The position numbers were made by a program, and so were the translations under genes. Positions 56,244 through 64,000 of a DNA stretch of 64,000 bases are shown piece after piece; position 1 is the first letter of the stretch, and the number at the start of each line of letters is the position of its first letter. The notes under the pieces were generated by a model. The model worked only from the letters and a program-made list of their open reading frames with translations. It was not told the origin of the DNA and ran no database searches. Source of the stretch: CAVYUC01 sp963771595 (GTDB lineage Bacteria; Bacteroidota; Bacteroidia; Bacteroidales; Prolixibacteraceae); contig CAVYUC010000007.1 of assembly GCA_963771595.1 (NCBI GenBank), positions 310,001-374,000 of the forward strand, given 5' to 3'.

Positions 56244-57755
56244 ATGACAGATTTTGCCAGCCTGGAAGTGTGGTTTGTAACCGGCAGCCAGCATTTATAC
56301 GGACCTGAAACATTGAAACAGGTCGACAAGGATTCTTCAGTAATTGTGCAGGGTTTCAATGATTCGGGAAAAATCCCGGTAAAAATAGTATTCAAGCCGG
56401 TTGTAAAAACGCCGGATGAAATTCTGAACATTTGTGTTGAGGCAAGTTCTGATAAAAATTGTATTGGACTGATTACCTGGATGCACACCTTTTCGCCATC
56501 TAAAATGTGGATTGGCGGCCTGAAGGCGCTAAGCAAACCATACATGCATCTGCACACCCAGTTTAACCGTGATTTGCCATGGAGCGAAATCGACATGGAC
56601 TACATGAACCTGCACCAAAGTGCACATGGCGGACGTGAATATGGTTTCATTAATGCAAGAATGCGCAAAAACCGGAAAGTTGTGGTCGGACACTGGCAGG
56701 ATGAAAAAGTACAGGATCAGGTAGCACTTTGGTGCCGCACTGCCATCGGCTGGGCCGATTCGCAAGGACTGAAAGTGGCACGTTTTGGCGATAACATGCG
56801 GGAAGTTGCAGTAACCGAGGGTGATAAAGTTGAAGCTCAGATAAAATTTGGCTGGCAAATTTCGGCTTATGGTGTGGGAGATTTGGTAGAATATGTTGAA
56901 AAAGTTACGGATGCTGAAGTTGATACTCTTTATAAAGAATATGAACAGGAATACGCAGTAGCCGAAAACTGCAGGCCCGGTGGCGAATACCACGAAAATG
57001 TGCGGGTTCAGGCTCGTTACGAAATAGCAATGAAACGGTTTATGAAAGACGGCAACTTTAAGGCTTTTACAACCAATTTCGAAAACCTGACCGGACTGAC
57101 GCAATTACCAGGTTTGGCCTCACAACGTTTGATGGCGGCAGGATACGGTTTTGGTGCCGAGGGCGACTGGAAACAATCGGCGCTGCTGCGTATCATCAAA
57201 ACCATGTCGAAAGGGATGAAAGGCGGAAGTTCGTTTATGGAAGATTATACTTACCATCTCGATCCGAAAAATGAAGCAGTGCTGGGAGCACACATGCTGG
57301 AAATATGTCCTTCAATTGCCGCTAAAAAACCACGGCTCGAAGTTCATGCCCTGGGAATCGGTGGCAAAGATGCCCCTGCCCGACTGGTTTTTGAAAGTGC
57401 CACAGGTGATGCAATGAATGTAACTTTAATAGATATGGGAAACCGTTTCAGGATTATCGTAAACACATTGGATGTTATTGAGCCTTTGGATAAAATGCCC
57501 AAACTCCCGGTTGCTTCTGCATTCTGGAAAACACACCCAAACCTGGCGGATGGCGCGGCAGCATGGATTTATGCCGGCGGCACACACCATTCTGCCTACA
57601 CGTTGGCGCTTACACCTGAATTTATTGAAACTTTTGCAGAATATGCCGATGTGGAATTTTTGATCATCGATAAAAATACCAATGTAACCGAATTTAAAAA
57701 GGAATTACGCTGGAATGAAATTTACTACATGCTTGCCGGCGGATTGAAAGCTTAA
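56244..57755 (+). CDS. araA: L-arabinose isomerase
   Basis: Converts L-arabinose to L-ribulose. The 503-residue protein matches the usual 490-505. Landmarks are WFVTGSQHLYGPETLKQV at the start, KMWIGGLKALSKPYMHLHTQFN, LWCRTAIGWADSQGLKVARFGDNMREVAVTEGDKVEAQIKFGW, GSSFMEDYTYH, the metal-binding MLEICPSIAAKKPRLEVHALGIGGKDAPARLVF and GTHHSAYTLALT. The AGAACAGAACAG-type element seen further downstream is not present in its upstream gap (55972-56243), so it may be controlled differently. No araB or araD follows directly; a strong terminator does. Confidence 0.96.
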   Translation: MTDFASLEVWFVTGSQHLYGPETLKQVDKDSSVIVQGFNDSGKIPVKIVFKPVVKTPDEILNICVEASSDKNCIGLITWMHTFSPSKMWIGGLKALSKPYMHLHTQFNRDLPWSEIDMDYMNLHQSAHGGREYGFINARMRKNRKVVVGHWQDEKVQDQVALWCRTAIGWADSQGLKVARFGDNMREVAVTEGDKVEAQIKFGWQISAYGVGDLVEYVEKVTDAEVDTLYKEYEQEYAVAENCRPGGEYHENVRVQARYEIAMKRFMKDGNFKAFTTNFENLTGLTQLPGLASQRLMAAGYGFGAEGDWKQSALLRIIKTMSKGMKGGSSFMEDYTYHLDPKNEAVLGAHMLEICPSIAAKKPRLEVHALGIGGKDAPARLVFESATGDAMNVTLIDMGNRFRIIVNTLDVIEPLDKMPKLPVASAFWKTHPNLADGAAAWIYAGGTHHSAYTLALTPEFIETFAEYADVEFLIIDKNTNVTEFKKELRWNEIYYMLAGGLKA

Positions 57756-57773
57756 AATACCACCTGCATTTTG

Positions 57774-57811
57774 GAAAGCCTTCCGGATTTAAACCGGACG
57801 GCTTTCTTTTT
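57774..57811. terminator. Bidirectional terminator between araA and glycosyltransferase gene
   Basis: GAAAGCC (57774-57780) pairs with GGCTTTC (57800-57806), with an inner CCGG/CCGG stem, followed by five T. It overlaps the last codon region of the convergent glycosyltransferase gene. Confidence 0.88.
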
Positions 57812-58982
57812 GGTTAAGCAACTGAATTTGAAGTAATAAATCGTCTTTATCAAAATATCCGGCATGAACAAAATTCAAATACTTTAATATTTTAAATGCA
57901 TTAAATTTTTGAAAAAAGCGGCTCTGGAAAGTTTTTAATGACGAACAATTCTGGTTTAAATCATTTAGTTCCTCGTAAAAATTATCAGCTTTTAAAAAAT
58001 CAATTATTGGTTGTGGCAAGTCCGAAATTAGGTTTACAAAATACTTTTCAGAAGCCAGATATAATTTCTCCCTTCTGTCGAAAAATTTCTTTAAATCTAC
58101 AAATGCCTGAAAATTATATGCTTTATTTAAATCTTCTTCACCCTTTAACCATTTCTGAATTACAGCCCCGGTGCCAAATGGAACACGATCCGACAAACGC
58201 GCCGAAGGATAAACTTTGGTACTGGTAATTTCGCCCACGGTTCCAATCTGGGCCAAATGCTGAAGAAAGTAAAAATCCTCGCCGGCCTGTCTTCTGTTCA
58301 TTCCACCACGTTTTACATACGCACCGGCAGTAACTGCAAAAGCCGATCCCACCGTATACATTGCCCATGGATAACCTGTATATTCCATGGCTTTTTTATA
58401 ATACTGCATGTATTTTTCATATAATTGAATTCCGGTGAGGTGATGCAAATCAAGATTTTCTGTCTGATGTTGAAAACTTATTGTTGCGCCTGCATGTTTG
58501 GGATATTTCTTAAAATGATTCTCAATAGCAATTAAATAATTTTTGGCAACAAGGGTATCTGCATCCAGCGAAACAATTAGTCCTTCCGGCTTTTCAAGAA
58601 GGTTAAATCTTCGCAAAGCCTCATCCATTCCTGTTTTACGTGCAAGTCCTGCCCCGGCCCACTTTTTTTTCAGTTCAACCGGGCCAGCTGTATAAAACTT
58701 TAAAACAGCAGAATCATTCTCCGAAATCCACTTTTCTGTTTCTTTTTTTGATTTTTTGTTAAAAGCTTTAGTTTCGGCAGAAGCATTTTCAGAATGATTA
58801 ATTACAACAATTATTTCAACAGTTTTTTGAGGTGGAATACAATCTTTCAGTGAGCGGAGAGTTTTCAAAATATCCGGTTCCTGAATGCAAGGAATCATAA
58901 TAATCATTCCCAAATCCGATTGTGGAAAATTATTAATTAAGGCCGGTTTTTGATTTCGTTCCAAATACTGATTGGCAAACAT
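57789..58982 (-). CDS. GT2-family glycosyltransferase
   Basis: Protein of 397 residues with a GT-A fold. IIMIPCIQEPDILKTLRSL is the nucleotide-binding start, LIVSLDADTLVAKNYL holds the metal-binding DxD, and MNRRQAGEDFYFLQHLAQIGTV carries the ED acceptor motif. No membrane helices are clear. The product is unknown; such proteins build cell-surface glycans. It stands alone, with the OmpH gene upstream on the same strand behind a terminator. Confidence 0.85.
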   Translation of the reverse strand: MFANQYLERNQKPALINNFPQSDLGMIIMIPCIQEPDILKTLRSLKDCIPPQKTVEIIVVINHSENASAETKAFNKKSKKETEKWISENDSAVLKFYTAGPVELKKKWAGAGLARKTGMDEALRRFNLLEKPEGLIVSLDADTLVAKNYLIAIENHFKKYPKHAGATISFQHQTENLDLHHLTGIQLYEKYMQYYKKAMEYTGYPWAMYTVGSAFAVTAGAYVKRGGMNRRQAGEDFYFLQHLAQIGTVGEITSTKVYPSARLSDRVPFGTGAVIQKWLKGEEDLNKAYNFQAFVDLKKFFDRREKLYLASEKYFVNLISDLPQPIIDFLKADNFYEELNDLNQNCSSLKTFQSRFFQKFNAFKILKYLNFVHAGYFDKDDLLLQIQLLNQKESRPV

Positions 58983-59018
58983 ACTGCTGATTTTAAACGG
59001 TAAAACTACTTATAAAGC

Positions 59019-59048
59019 AAAAAATCCGGAATGACTCCCGGATTTTTT
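59019..59048. terminator. Rho-independent terminator (bidirectional) after the OmpH-like gene
   Basis: AAAAAATCCGG (59019-59029) pairs with CCGGATTTTTT (59038-59048) around an eight-base loop; A and T runs on both sides let it work on either strand. It terminates the OmpH-like gene on the minus strand. Confidence 0.88.
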
Positions 59049-59071
59049 GCAAGATATATTGTTACAATTCT

Positions 59072-59662
59072 TTATTTTTGGGAATACCGCTCATTTAATG
59101 CTTTTAAAACATCGGCAGTAAGATTGTCACCTTCATCGCCAATTAAAACTCCCGAAGCATTGAAAATGTAATCGTATTTATTGGCTTTGTTGTAAATTTC
59201 CAGGTAATTCATCAGGCTGTCGAGAATCCGTTTATTGTTCGTGGTTTGCAATTCAGCCAGTTTAGAAGATAAGTCCTGATCGAGTTTCATAATTTCCTGC
59301 TCTTTACCAACCAAACGGTCGCGTTCCTGAACTGCACGCTGTTCGGTTAAGAAACCACCACGTTGCAATTTTTCCTGAAATGCTGCCGCTTCTTTTTCAA
59401 ATGTTTGACGTTTCGATCCGTATTCGGTGTTATAAGCTTCCTGTTTTTTGGTAAAATCATCATGAAGTTCCTGCGCCAAATCGTAATTTAAAATTACAGA
59501 ATCGGCCTTAACATAAGCAATATTTAAGGAACCACCGGCAGCAACATTTCGAACTGGCACCGACTCATTTCCTGTTTCTTTTTTACCGGTGAAATGTAAA
59601 ACGTATAAAACCGCAACTGCAATAAATAAGATAACGCTTACAATTAATGATGTTCCTTTCAT
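59072..59662 (-). CDS. OmpH/Skp-like periplasmic chaperone
   Basis: Protein of 196 residues with an N-terminal membrane anchor or signal (SLIVSVILFIAVAVLYVLHFTG). The Skp-like body begins with the strand LNIAYVKADSVILNYDLAQ, followed by the long charged coiled coil (TKKQEAYNTEYGSKRQTFEKEAAAFQEKLQ) that forms the tentacles of the trimer, and returns with a strand YDYIFNASGVLIG. It probably escorts unfolded outer-membrane proteins. Confidence 0.9.
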   Translation of the reverse strand: MKGTSLIVSVILFIAVAVLYVLHFTGKKETGNESVPVRNVAAGGSLNIAYVKADSVILNYDLAQELHDDFTKKQEAYNTEYGSKRQTFEKEAAAFQEKLQRGGFLTEQRAVQERDRLVGKEQEIMKLDQDLSSKLAELQTTNNKRILDSLMNYLEIYNKANKYDYIFNASGVLIGDEGDNLTADVLKALNERYSQK

Positions 59663-59890
59663 TCAATATAAATTTTGTTGTTTTTTAAATAATAGCGACA
59701 AAGATAATTCTTTCAGTTAAATACGATAAAACATTTAAATATTTTTTCATTTCATTATAAATCAATCAGTTTCAATCAAAACATGCATAAAATCATAGTT
59801 AACCACTGATAAACATCATTGAAATGAACATGCTCGTCGTACTACTTTTACCTCAATAATATTTGAAAAAGGTGAAATGTTAAAATACAG

Positions 59891-60802
59891 ATGTTTAACA
59901 AAATGATAGCAAACATACTTCCGTACATGCCCAAAAAGTTAATCTGGGTATTTTCGAAACGATATATTGCCGGTGAAACCATTGAAGACGGGCTGCTGGC
60001 ATCGAAGCTGCTAAACGAACAGAATATTGAAGTTACCATTGATTTACTGGGCGAATTTATTGATTCACTCGATCAGGCTGAAGAAAATAAAAACGAATAC
60101 CTCAGAATAATCGAACGGTTTTCGAATGAAAAAGTGAAAGGCAATTTTTCGTTGAAACCAACCATGTTTGGGCTTTTAATCGACAAGCAGAAATGTTACA
60201 GTTTTATTCGTGAAATTGTAGAAAGCGCAGCCGAAAAAGAAAAATTTATTCGCATTGACATGGAAGATTCGCAGTGCGTGGACCTGGAACTTGAACTATT
60301 TACCAAATTGCAAAAGGAATTTCCTGAAAATGTTGGACTGGTTTTACAAGCGTATCTGCGGCGTACTTTAAACGATTTAAAACAGCTTAATCGGTTAAAT
60401 TCTGAAGCCGCACCCTTAAACATCAGGCTGTGTAAAGGAATTTATGTTGAACCGGAAAAAATTGCCTACAAAGATTATAACGAAGTAAGGCAGCATTATC
60501 TGGAAGATCTGGAATATATGTTTCAGAATAAAATTTATGCAGGAATTGCCACGCACGATAAGTTTTTAATTGACAATGCTTATGCGCTTGCCGAAAAATA
60601 CAACGTGCCCGAAAACATGTACGAATTCCAGATGCTCTTCGGTGTAACGCCCGAACTGCGCCAATCTGTAATTAACAACGGACACCTGATTCGTGTTTAT
60701 GTTCCGTACGGAAAACACTGGTTTAACTATTCTACACGACGTTTAAAAGAAAATCCGAAGATGGCCCAGCATATAATTAAGGCACTTTTTATAAGGGGGT
60801 AA
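59891..60802 (+). CDS. Proline dehydrogenase
   Basis: FAD-dependent proline dehydrogenase of 303 residues, the short monofunctional form, oxidising proline to pyrroline-5-carboxylate. Recognisable are VTIDLLGEFI, the KPTMFGLLID strand, RIDMEDSQCVDLELELF, VLQAYLRRTLNDLKQL, IRLCKGIYVEPEKIAYKD and ATHDKFLIDNAYALAEKYNVPENMYEFQMLFGV, with a C-terminal RVYVPYGKHWFNYSTRRLKENP. No P5C dehydrogenase is adjacent. Confidence 0.94.
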   Translation: MFNKMIANILPYMPKKLIWVFSKRYIAGETIEDGLLASKLLNEQNIEVTIDLLGEFIDSLDQAEENKNEYLRIIERFSNEKVKGNFSLKPTMFGLLIDKQKCYSFIREIVESAAEKEKFIRIDMEDSQCVDLELELFTKLQKEFPENVGLVLQAYLRRTLNDLKQLNRLNSEAAPLNIRLCKGIYVEPEKIAYKDYNEVRQHYLEDLEYMFQNKIYAGIATHDKFLIDNAYALAEKYNVPENMYEFQMLFGVTPELRQSVINNGHLIRVYVPYGKHWFNYSTRRLKENPKMAQHIIKALFIRG

Positions 60803-60812
60803 TTAAGGATGA

Positions 60813-60839
60813 AAGGATGGTTTCGGCCATCCTTTTTTT
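60813..60839. terminator. Rho-independent terminator
   Basis: AAGGATGG (60813-60820), loop TTTCGG, CCATCCTT (60827-60834) then five more T, just after proline dehydrogenase. It touches the stop of the convergent nitroreductase gene. Confidence 0.9.
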
Positions 60840-61413
60840 ATTCAATCGTTTTAAAAACAATTTCATCCAGCGGCCGCTTCGGAACATGGTGTGTTCCGTC
60901 TTCTCCGCGCCAGTATTTTATATTGTTTTCCATTGTGGTTTCAAGTTCAATTTTTTCTGCCGGTTTGCCCAGGGCAATTATCCACAGAACTTCCAGATTT
61001 TCGGGCAAACGAAGAATTTTTGCCACTTTACCTTTATTGACCGTGCCAATAATACAACCGCCAAAACCTTCTTCAACGGCGCCCAATAATATGCTTTGCA
61101 TGGCAATTCCGTCGTCGCACGAATAATTCTCCGCCAATGACTTGTCGTGCAAAACAGCTACATATGCAACGGGGCGTTCTCCTTCATCGGGGCCGCTCCA
61201 GTATGTTAAATATCCGGCCCAGCCAAGGTGCTGAAAAATTTGCTTATTCACCGTTTCATCAGTACATACAACAAATTTCAACAATTGCATATTACGTGCG
61301 CTTGCTGAAAAACGGGCCAGTTCAACCCAATTTTTAACCTGCTGTGCCGATATTTTTACCGACTGATCGAACCTTCTGTAACTGCGGTTTTTAATAATAA
61401 GATCACGTATCAT
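60838..61413 (-). CDS. Nitroreductase family protein
   Basis: FMN-dependent oxidoreductase of 191 residues. The N-terminal NRSYRRFDQSVKISAQQVKNWVELARFSASARN is the classic flavin-binding opening, and DDGIAMQSILLGAVEEGFGGCIIGTVNKGKVAKIL the conserved central part. LEVLWIIALGKPAEKIELE completes it. The substrate is unknown; such enzymes reduce nitro compounds, enones or quinones. Confidence 0.9.
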   Translation of the reverse strand: MIRDLIIKNRSYRRFDQSVKISAQQVKNWVELARFSASARNMQLLKFVVCTDETVNKQIFQHLGWAGYLTYWSGPDEGERPVAYVAVLHDKSLAENYSCDDGIAMQSILLGAVEEGFGGCIIGTVNKGKVAKILRLPENLEVLWIIALGKPAEKIELETTMENNIKYWRGEDGTHHVPKRPLDEIVFKTIE

Positions 61414-61483
61414 AGGATAATTTTTATGAAATTCACGAAATGATTTTTGATTATGATAAAGTTATCCTATTTTTAGAAAAGAA

Positions 61484-61561
61484 AAAAAGGATAAAGAAGA
61501 AAGTTAGAAAATTGCTGACCAAACTTAACCACTTAGAAAATAACTTCTCTTTATCCTTTTT
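61484..61561. repeat. Long imperfect inverted repeat upstream of the regulator
   Basis: AAAAAGGATAAAGA (61484-61497) pairs with TCTTTATCCTTTTT (61548-61561), extended inward by AAGTTA/TAACTT. It forms a 78-base hairpin in the divergent gap. The upstream palindrome GATAAAGTTATC (61455-61466) repeats part of the arm. It could be a terminator acting on either strand, a small mobile repeat, or an RNA structure. Confidence 0.6.
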
Positions 61562-61632
61562 CATTAAACGCTTCTTCCCTTATTGTATTGTTTTCAGCCT
61601 CAAATAAATAAATTATATTCCCATTATTTTTT

Positions 61633-61656
61633 AGTTTTGTAGAACAGAACAGAACG
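61633..61656 (+). promoter_or_regulatory. -7 box with adjoining AGAACA-repeat operator before the regulator gene
   Basis: TAGTTTTG at 61633-61640 fits the -7 consensus. It is directly followed by AGAACAGAACAGAAC (61642-61656), that is, three copies of AGAAC in tandem, about 25 bases before the regulator ATG. The same 12 bases recur before the kinase gene, so this is likely the regulator's own operator. Confidence 0.6.
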
Positions 61657-61681
61657 GCAAATTTAGCTAAACTGGTAATTC

Positions 61682-62677
61682 ATGAGTAATTTCAAATTTA
61701 CGGTTAACGATAATTCCAATGTGCTTAAATTTCAGCAACTTGTAGATGCAATTGTTGATTCCATCAGCCAAAATCAGCTGAAAGAGGGCGAAATGCTGCC
61801 ATCGGTCAATCAGATTATGAAAGAGTGCAACCTCTCGCGCGACACTGTTTTTAAAGCTTATGCCGAATTAAAAAAACGCGGTGTAGTGGAATCGGTGCCG
61901 AATCGCGGATATTTCGTTACAAAAAAAATCACCAGGGTTTTCCTGTTTCTTGATACATTCAAGGCTTACAAAGAAGTTTTGTATGGTTCTTTTTTGAAAC
62001 AACTTCCCATAAATATCAGCGTCGATTTACATTTTCATCATTATAACATTGGAGTATTCGAAAAAATAATACTTGAAAGCCTGGGCAAATACAGCAAGTA
62101 TATTATCATGAATTTTGATCATTCCAAAGTTTCGAAAATTGTGCAGAAAATTCCAATTGAACAGCTGTTAATTATCGATTGGAAAATTCATTCAACTGAA
62201 AAACAATCCGCTATTTATCAAGACTTTGGAAAACCGGTTTATGACTGCCTGCAAAAAAATATTGAAAGTATCCGGAAGTACAGGGAATTTATTTTCTATT
62301 ACCCTTCGTTTACTTACCATCCGAAAATTTCCATTGAATATTTTAAAAATTTTTGTACCGAAAATAAGATTACGCACTCTGTGATTTTTGAAAGCGAACA
62401 ATACATTATTAAAGAAGGAGGTTTGTATTTACTCGTCAGCGACAGAACACTGGCCGAATTTCTTGACCAATGCGAAAAAAAAGGCTTTGAACCGGGTCGC
62501 GAGGCTGGAGTGATTTCGTATAATGAAACGCCGATGAAAAAATATGTAAAAAACGGAATTTCAGTAATTTCGACTGATTTTGAACTAATGGGTCGGAAAG
62601 CAGCAGAATTTGTTACGTCCAATAAACCGGTTCATTTTGAAGTTCCAATTACATTAAAGCTGCGTTCGTCACTTTAA
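61682..62677 (+). CDS. GntR-family regulator with a sugar-binding domain
   Basis: Transcription factor of 331 residues. Residues 12-80 are the GntR winged helix (VDAIVDSISQNQLKEGEMLPSVNQIMKECNLSRDTVFKAYAELKKRGVVESVPNRGYFV). The remainder resembles the LacI/GalR periplasmic-binding fold (FLFLDTFKAYKEVLYGSFL, VAVISTDFELMGRKAAEFV-like end), the same architecture as arabinose regulators of the AraR type. It lies directly upstream of a pentulose kinase gene and is bracketed by two AGAACAGAACAG elements, so it probably represses itself and the kinase. The effector is likely a pentose or its derivative. Confidence 0.85.
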   Translation: MSNFKFTVNDNSNVLKFQQLVDAIVDSISQNQLKEGEMLPSVNQIMKECNLSRDTVFKAYAELKKRGVVESVPNRGYFVTKKITRVFLFLDTFKAYKEVLYGSFLKQLPINISVDLHFHHYNIGVFEKIILESLGKYSKYIIMNFDHSKVSKIVQKIPIEQLLIIDWKIHSTEKQSAIYQDFGKPVYDCLQKNIESIRKYREFIFYYPSFTYHPKISIEYFKNFCTENKITHSVIFESEQYIIKEGGLYLLVSDRTLAEFLDQCEKKGFEPGREAGVISYNETPMKKYVKNGISVISTDFELMGRKAAEFVTSNKPVHFEVPITLKLRSSL

Positions 62678-62720
62678 AAAAAGAAGATGGAAAAACATGT
62701 TGTAAAACATTTTTTTTGAT

Positions 62721-62780
62721 TTTGAAACGAATTATTTAGAAGCTAATTTTACAAACATACCAGAACAGAACAGTTCAGAA
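62721..62780 (+). promoter_or_regulatory. Promoter and operator of the sugar kinase gene
   Basis: TTTG at 62721-62724 and TAATTTTA at 62744-62751 are spaced by 19 bases, as for a Bacteroidota -33/-7 pair, with one mismatch in the -7 box. AGAACAGAACAGTTCAGAA follows at 62762-62780, around the likely transcription start; it contains the palindrome GAACAGTTC. Confidence 0.55.
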
Positions 62781-62808
62781 ATATTTTAAAAACAAAACGC
62801 TGTATATC

Positions 62809-64000
62809 ATGTATTTATTAGGATTCGATATTGGAAGTTCATCTGTAAAAGTTTCGCTTTTAAATGGTGAAACAGGAAATTGCGAAGCATCGGCTTTTTA
62901 TCCGAAAGCAGAAATGAAAATAACAGCCCACCAGGCCGGCTGGGCAGAACAAGACCCGGATTTGTGGTGGCAAAACCTGAAACTTGCACTTGCCGACGTA
63001 CTGCAACAGTCGAAAGTTGATCCCGAAAAAATAGAATCGATTGGAATTTCGTACCAAATGCACGGGCTGGTCATGGTAGATAAGAATCAACAGGTTTTGC
63101 GGCCGTCCATTATCTGGTGTGATAGTCGCGCAGCTTCCATTGGCGATAAAGCTTTTGAAGAAATTGGTGGCCAGCGTTGTTTAACCAATCTTTTAAATTC
63201 GCCGGGGAATTTTACCGCATCAAAACTAAAATGGGTTAAAGATAATGAGCCTGAATTATATGAAAAAGTCCATAAAATAATGTTGCCCGGAGATTTTATT
63301 GCCATGAAACTAACGGGAGAAATTCAAACTACCGTCAGCGGACTTTCTGAAGGAATAATGTGGAATTTTCAGGAAAATGCGCTGGCAGATCTGCTTTTTG
63401 AGAATTATGGATTTTCGAAAGAAATAATACCTGAAATTGTTCCCACTTTTGCAGTTCAGGGACAATTGTCGAAACAGGCAGCCGCTGAATTGGAACTTTC
63501 AACCAATACCAAAGTTAGCTACCGCGCCGGCGACCAACCCAATAATGCGTTGTCGCTAAATGTTCTGAATCCGGGAGAAATAGCAACCACAGCCGGAACA
63601 TCAGGAGTTGTGTATGGTGTAAGCGACGAAATTAAATACGACCAGCAATCACGGGTGAATACTTTTGCACACGTAAATTATACAAAGGAAAACCCGCGGC
63701 TTGGAGTTTTGCTTTGCATAAACGGAACCGGAATTTTAAATGCCTGGTTAAAACGAATGATTGGTGAAAACCTTTCGTACGACCAAATGAACCAATTGGC
63801 TGCAAATGTGCCGGTTGGATCGAAGGGAGTTTCGGTGCTGCCGTTTGGTAACGGAGCTGAACGTGTGCTGAACAACAAAAACATTGAATCGGTTTTTAAT
63901 GGAATCAGTTTTAATATTCACGGGAAAGAGCATCTTATCAGGGCAGCGCAGGAAGGAATTGTTTTTTCATTTAAATACGGAATGGATATTATGGAAAATA
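62809..64000 (+). CDS. xylB: FGGY-family pentulose kinase, xylulokinase-like (3' end outside window)
   Basis: Sugar kinase; 397 codons are visible and the frame stays open to the window edge. The FGGY fold is shown by LLGFDIGSSSVKVSLLN (phosphate 1), ISYQMHGLVMVDKNQQVLRPSIIWCDSRA, MLPGDFIAMKLTGE, YRAGDQPNNALSLNVLNPGEIATTAGTSGVVYGV with the catalytic Asp and adenosine site. It is closer to xylulokinases than to ribulokinases, but family boundaries are soft and the arabinose isomerase upstream makes ribulose possible. An operator-like element sits before it, next to the GntR regulator. Confidence 0.85.
   Translation, partial: MYLLGFDIGSSSVKVSLLNGETGNCEASAFYPKAEMKITAHQAGWAEQDPDLWWQNLKLALADVLQQSKVDPEKIESIGISYQMHGLVMVDKNQQVLRPSIIWCDSRAASIGDKAFEEIGGQRCLTNLLNSPGNFTASKLKWVKDNEPELYEKVHKIMLPGDFIAMKLTGEIQTTVSGLSEGIMWNFQENALADLLFENYGFSKEIIPEIVPTFAVQGQLSKQAAAELELSTNTKVSYRAGDQPNNALSLNVLNPGEIATTAGTSGVVYGVSDEIKYDQQSRVNTFAHVNYTKENPRLGVLLCINGTGILNAWLKRMIGENLSYDQMNQLAANVPVGSKGVSVLPFGNGAERVLNNKNIESVFNGISFNIHGKEHLIRAAQEGIVFSFKYGMDIMEN

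Overview
The window looks like chromosomal DNA of a carbohydrate-degrading member of the Bacteroidota. The order Marinilabiliales (Prolixibacteraceae-like) is my guess, not something I could test. Reasons: promoter-like boxes of the TAnnTTTG type, weak Shine-Dalgarno signals, carboxypeptidase-regulatory-like secreted proteins, GH29 and GH10 glycosidases, DUF1080, FucP- and GRP-type sugar transporters, an OmpH-like protein, and GC content near 42%. I see no rRNA, tRNA, CRISPR array or prophage.

Layout. 1-6.2 kb is a minus-strand operon that reads from a GDP-mannose 3,5-epimerase-like gene through a nucleotidyltransferase/GHMP-kinase fusion, a mannose-1-phosphate guanylyltransferase, an L-fucose permease and a sugar mutarotase into a GH29 alpha-L-fucosidase cut by the window edge. 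6.5-9.8 kb holds a PAS histidine kinase, a CBM9-like protein and an AI-2E-type permease. 9.9-12.2 kb is a GH10 xylanase with a GRP-type sugar transporter. 12.4-20.1 kb has a DUF1295 membrane protein, a peroxiredoxin, PEP carboxylase, a decayed ammonium transporter and valS. 20.2-20.8 kb is a MazEF module. 20.9-30.7 kb carries mostly secreted or envelope proteins. 30.8-40.6 kb holds housekeeping genes (aspartate kinase, two aldo/keto reductases, a YhhQ-type transporter, methylglyoxal synthase, phosphoglucosamine mutase, an ECF sigma factor with a membrane partner, and an RluB-type pseudouridine synthase) with a complete IS4-family element inserted. 40.9-43.5 kb is a two-gene cytochrome unit: a pentaheme protein followed by a predicted barrel carrying one heme motif. 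43.6-55.9 kb is mixed: AIM24-like, dGTPase, metallopeptidase, an efflux adaptor with its outer-membrane channel, ApbE, acylphosphatase, an aromatic amino acid decarboxylase, and a trehalose-synthase-like glycosyltransferase. 56.2-64 kb contains araA and, further on, a GntR-type regulator next to a pentulose kinase, with a repeated AGAACAGAACAG element in front of both.

Two things stand out. First, valS carries short GC-rich palindromic repeat units inside its reading frame at two places; one site is in frame and the other coincides with a frame slip. Second, the first operon joins L-fucose scavenging genes to nucleotide-sugar synthesis genes, including an unusual fusion of a HxGH nucleotidyltransferase with a GHMP-kinase-like domain.

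Six otherwise well-preserved genes (fucP, manC, the fusion gene, the GRP transporter, valS and the trehalose synthase) need one- or two-base corrections to read through. Because several should be essential or operon-central, I suspect consensus indel errors in at least part of them. The amt fragment, in contrast, is a genuine remnant that lacks its 5' half. I give the reconstructed spans and mark where each frame changes.
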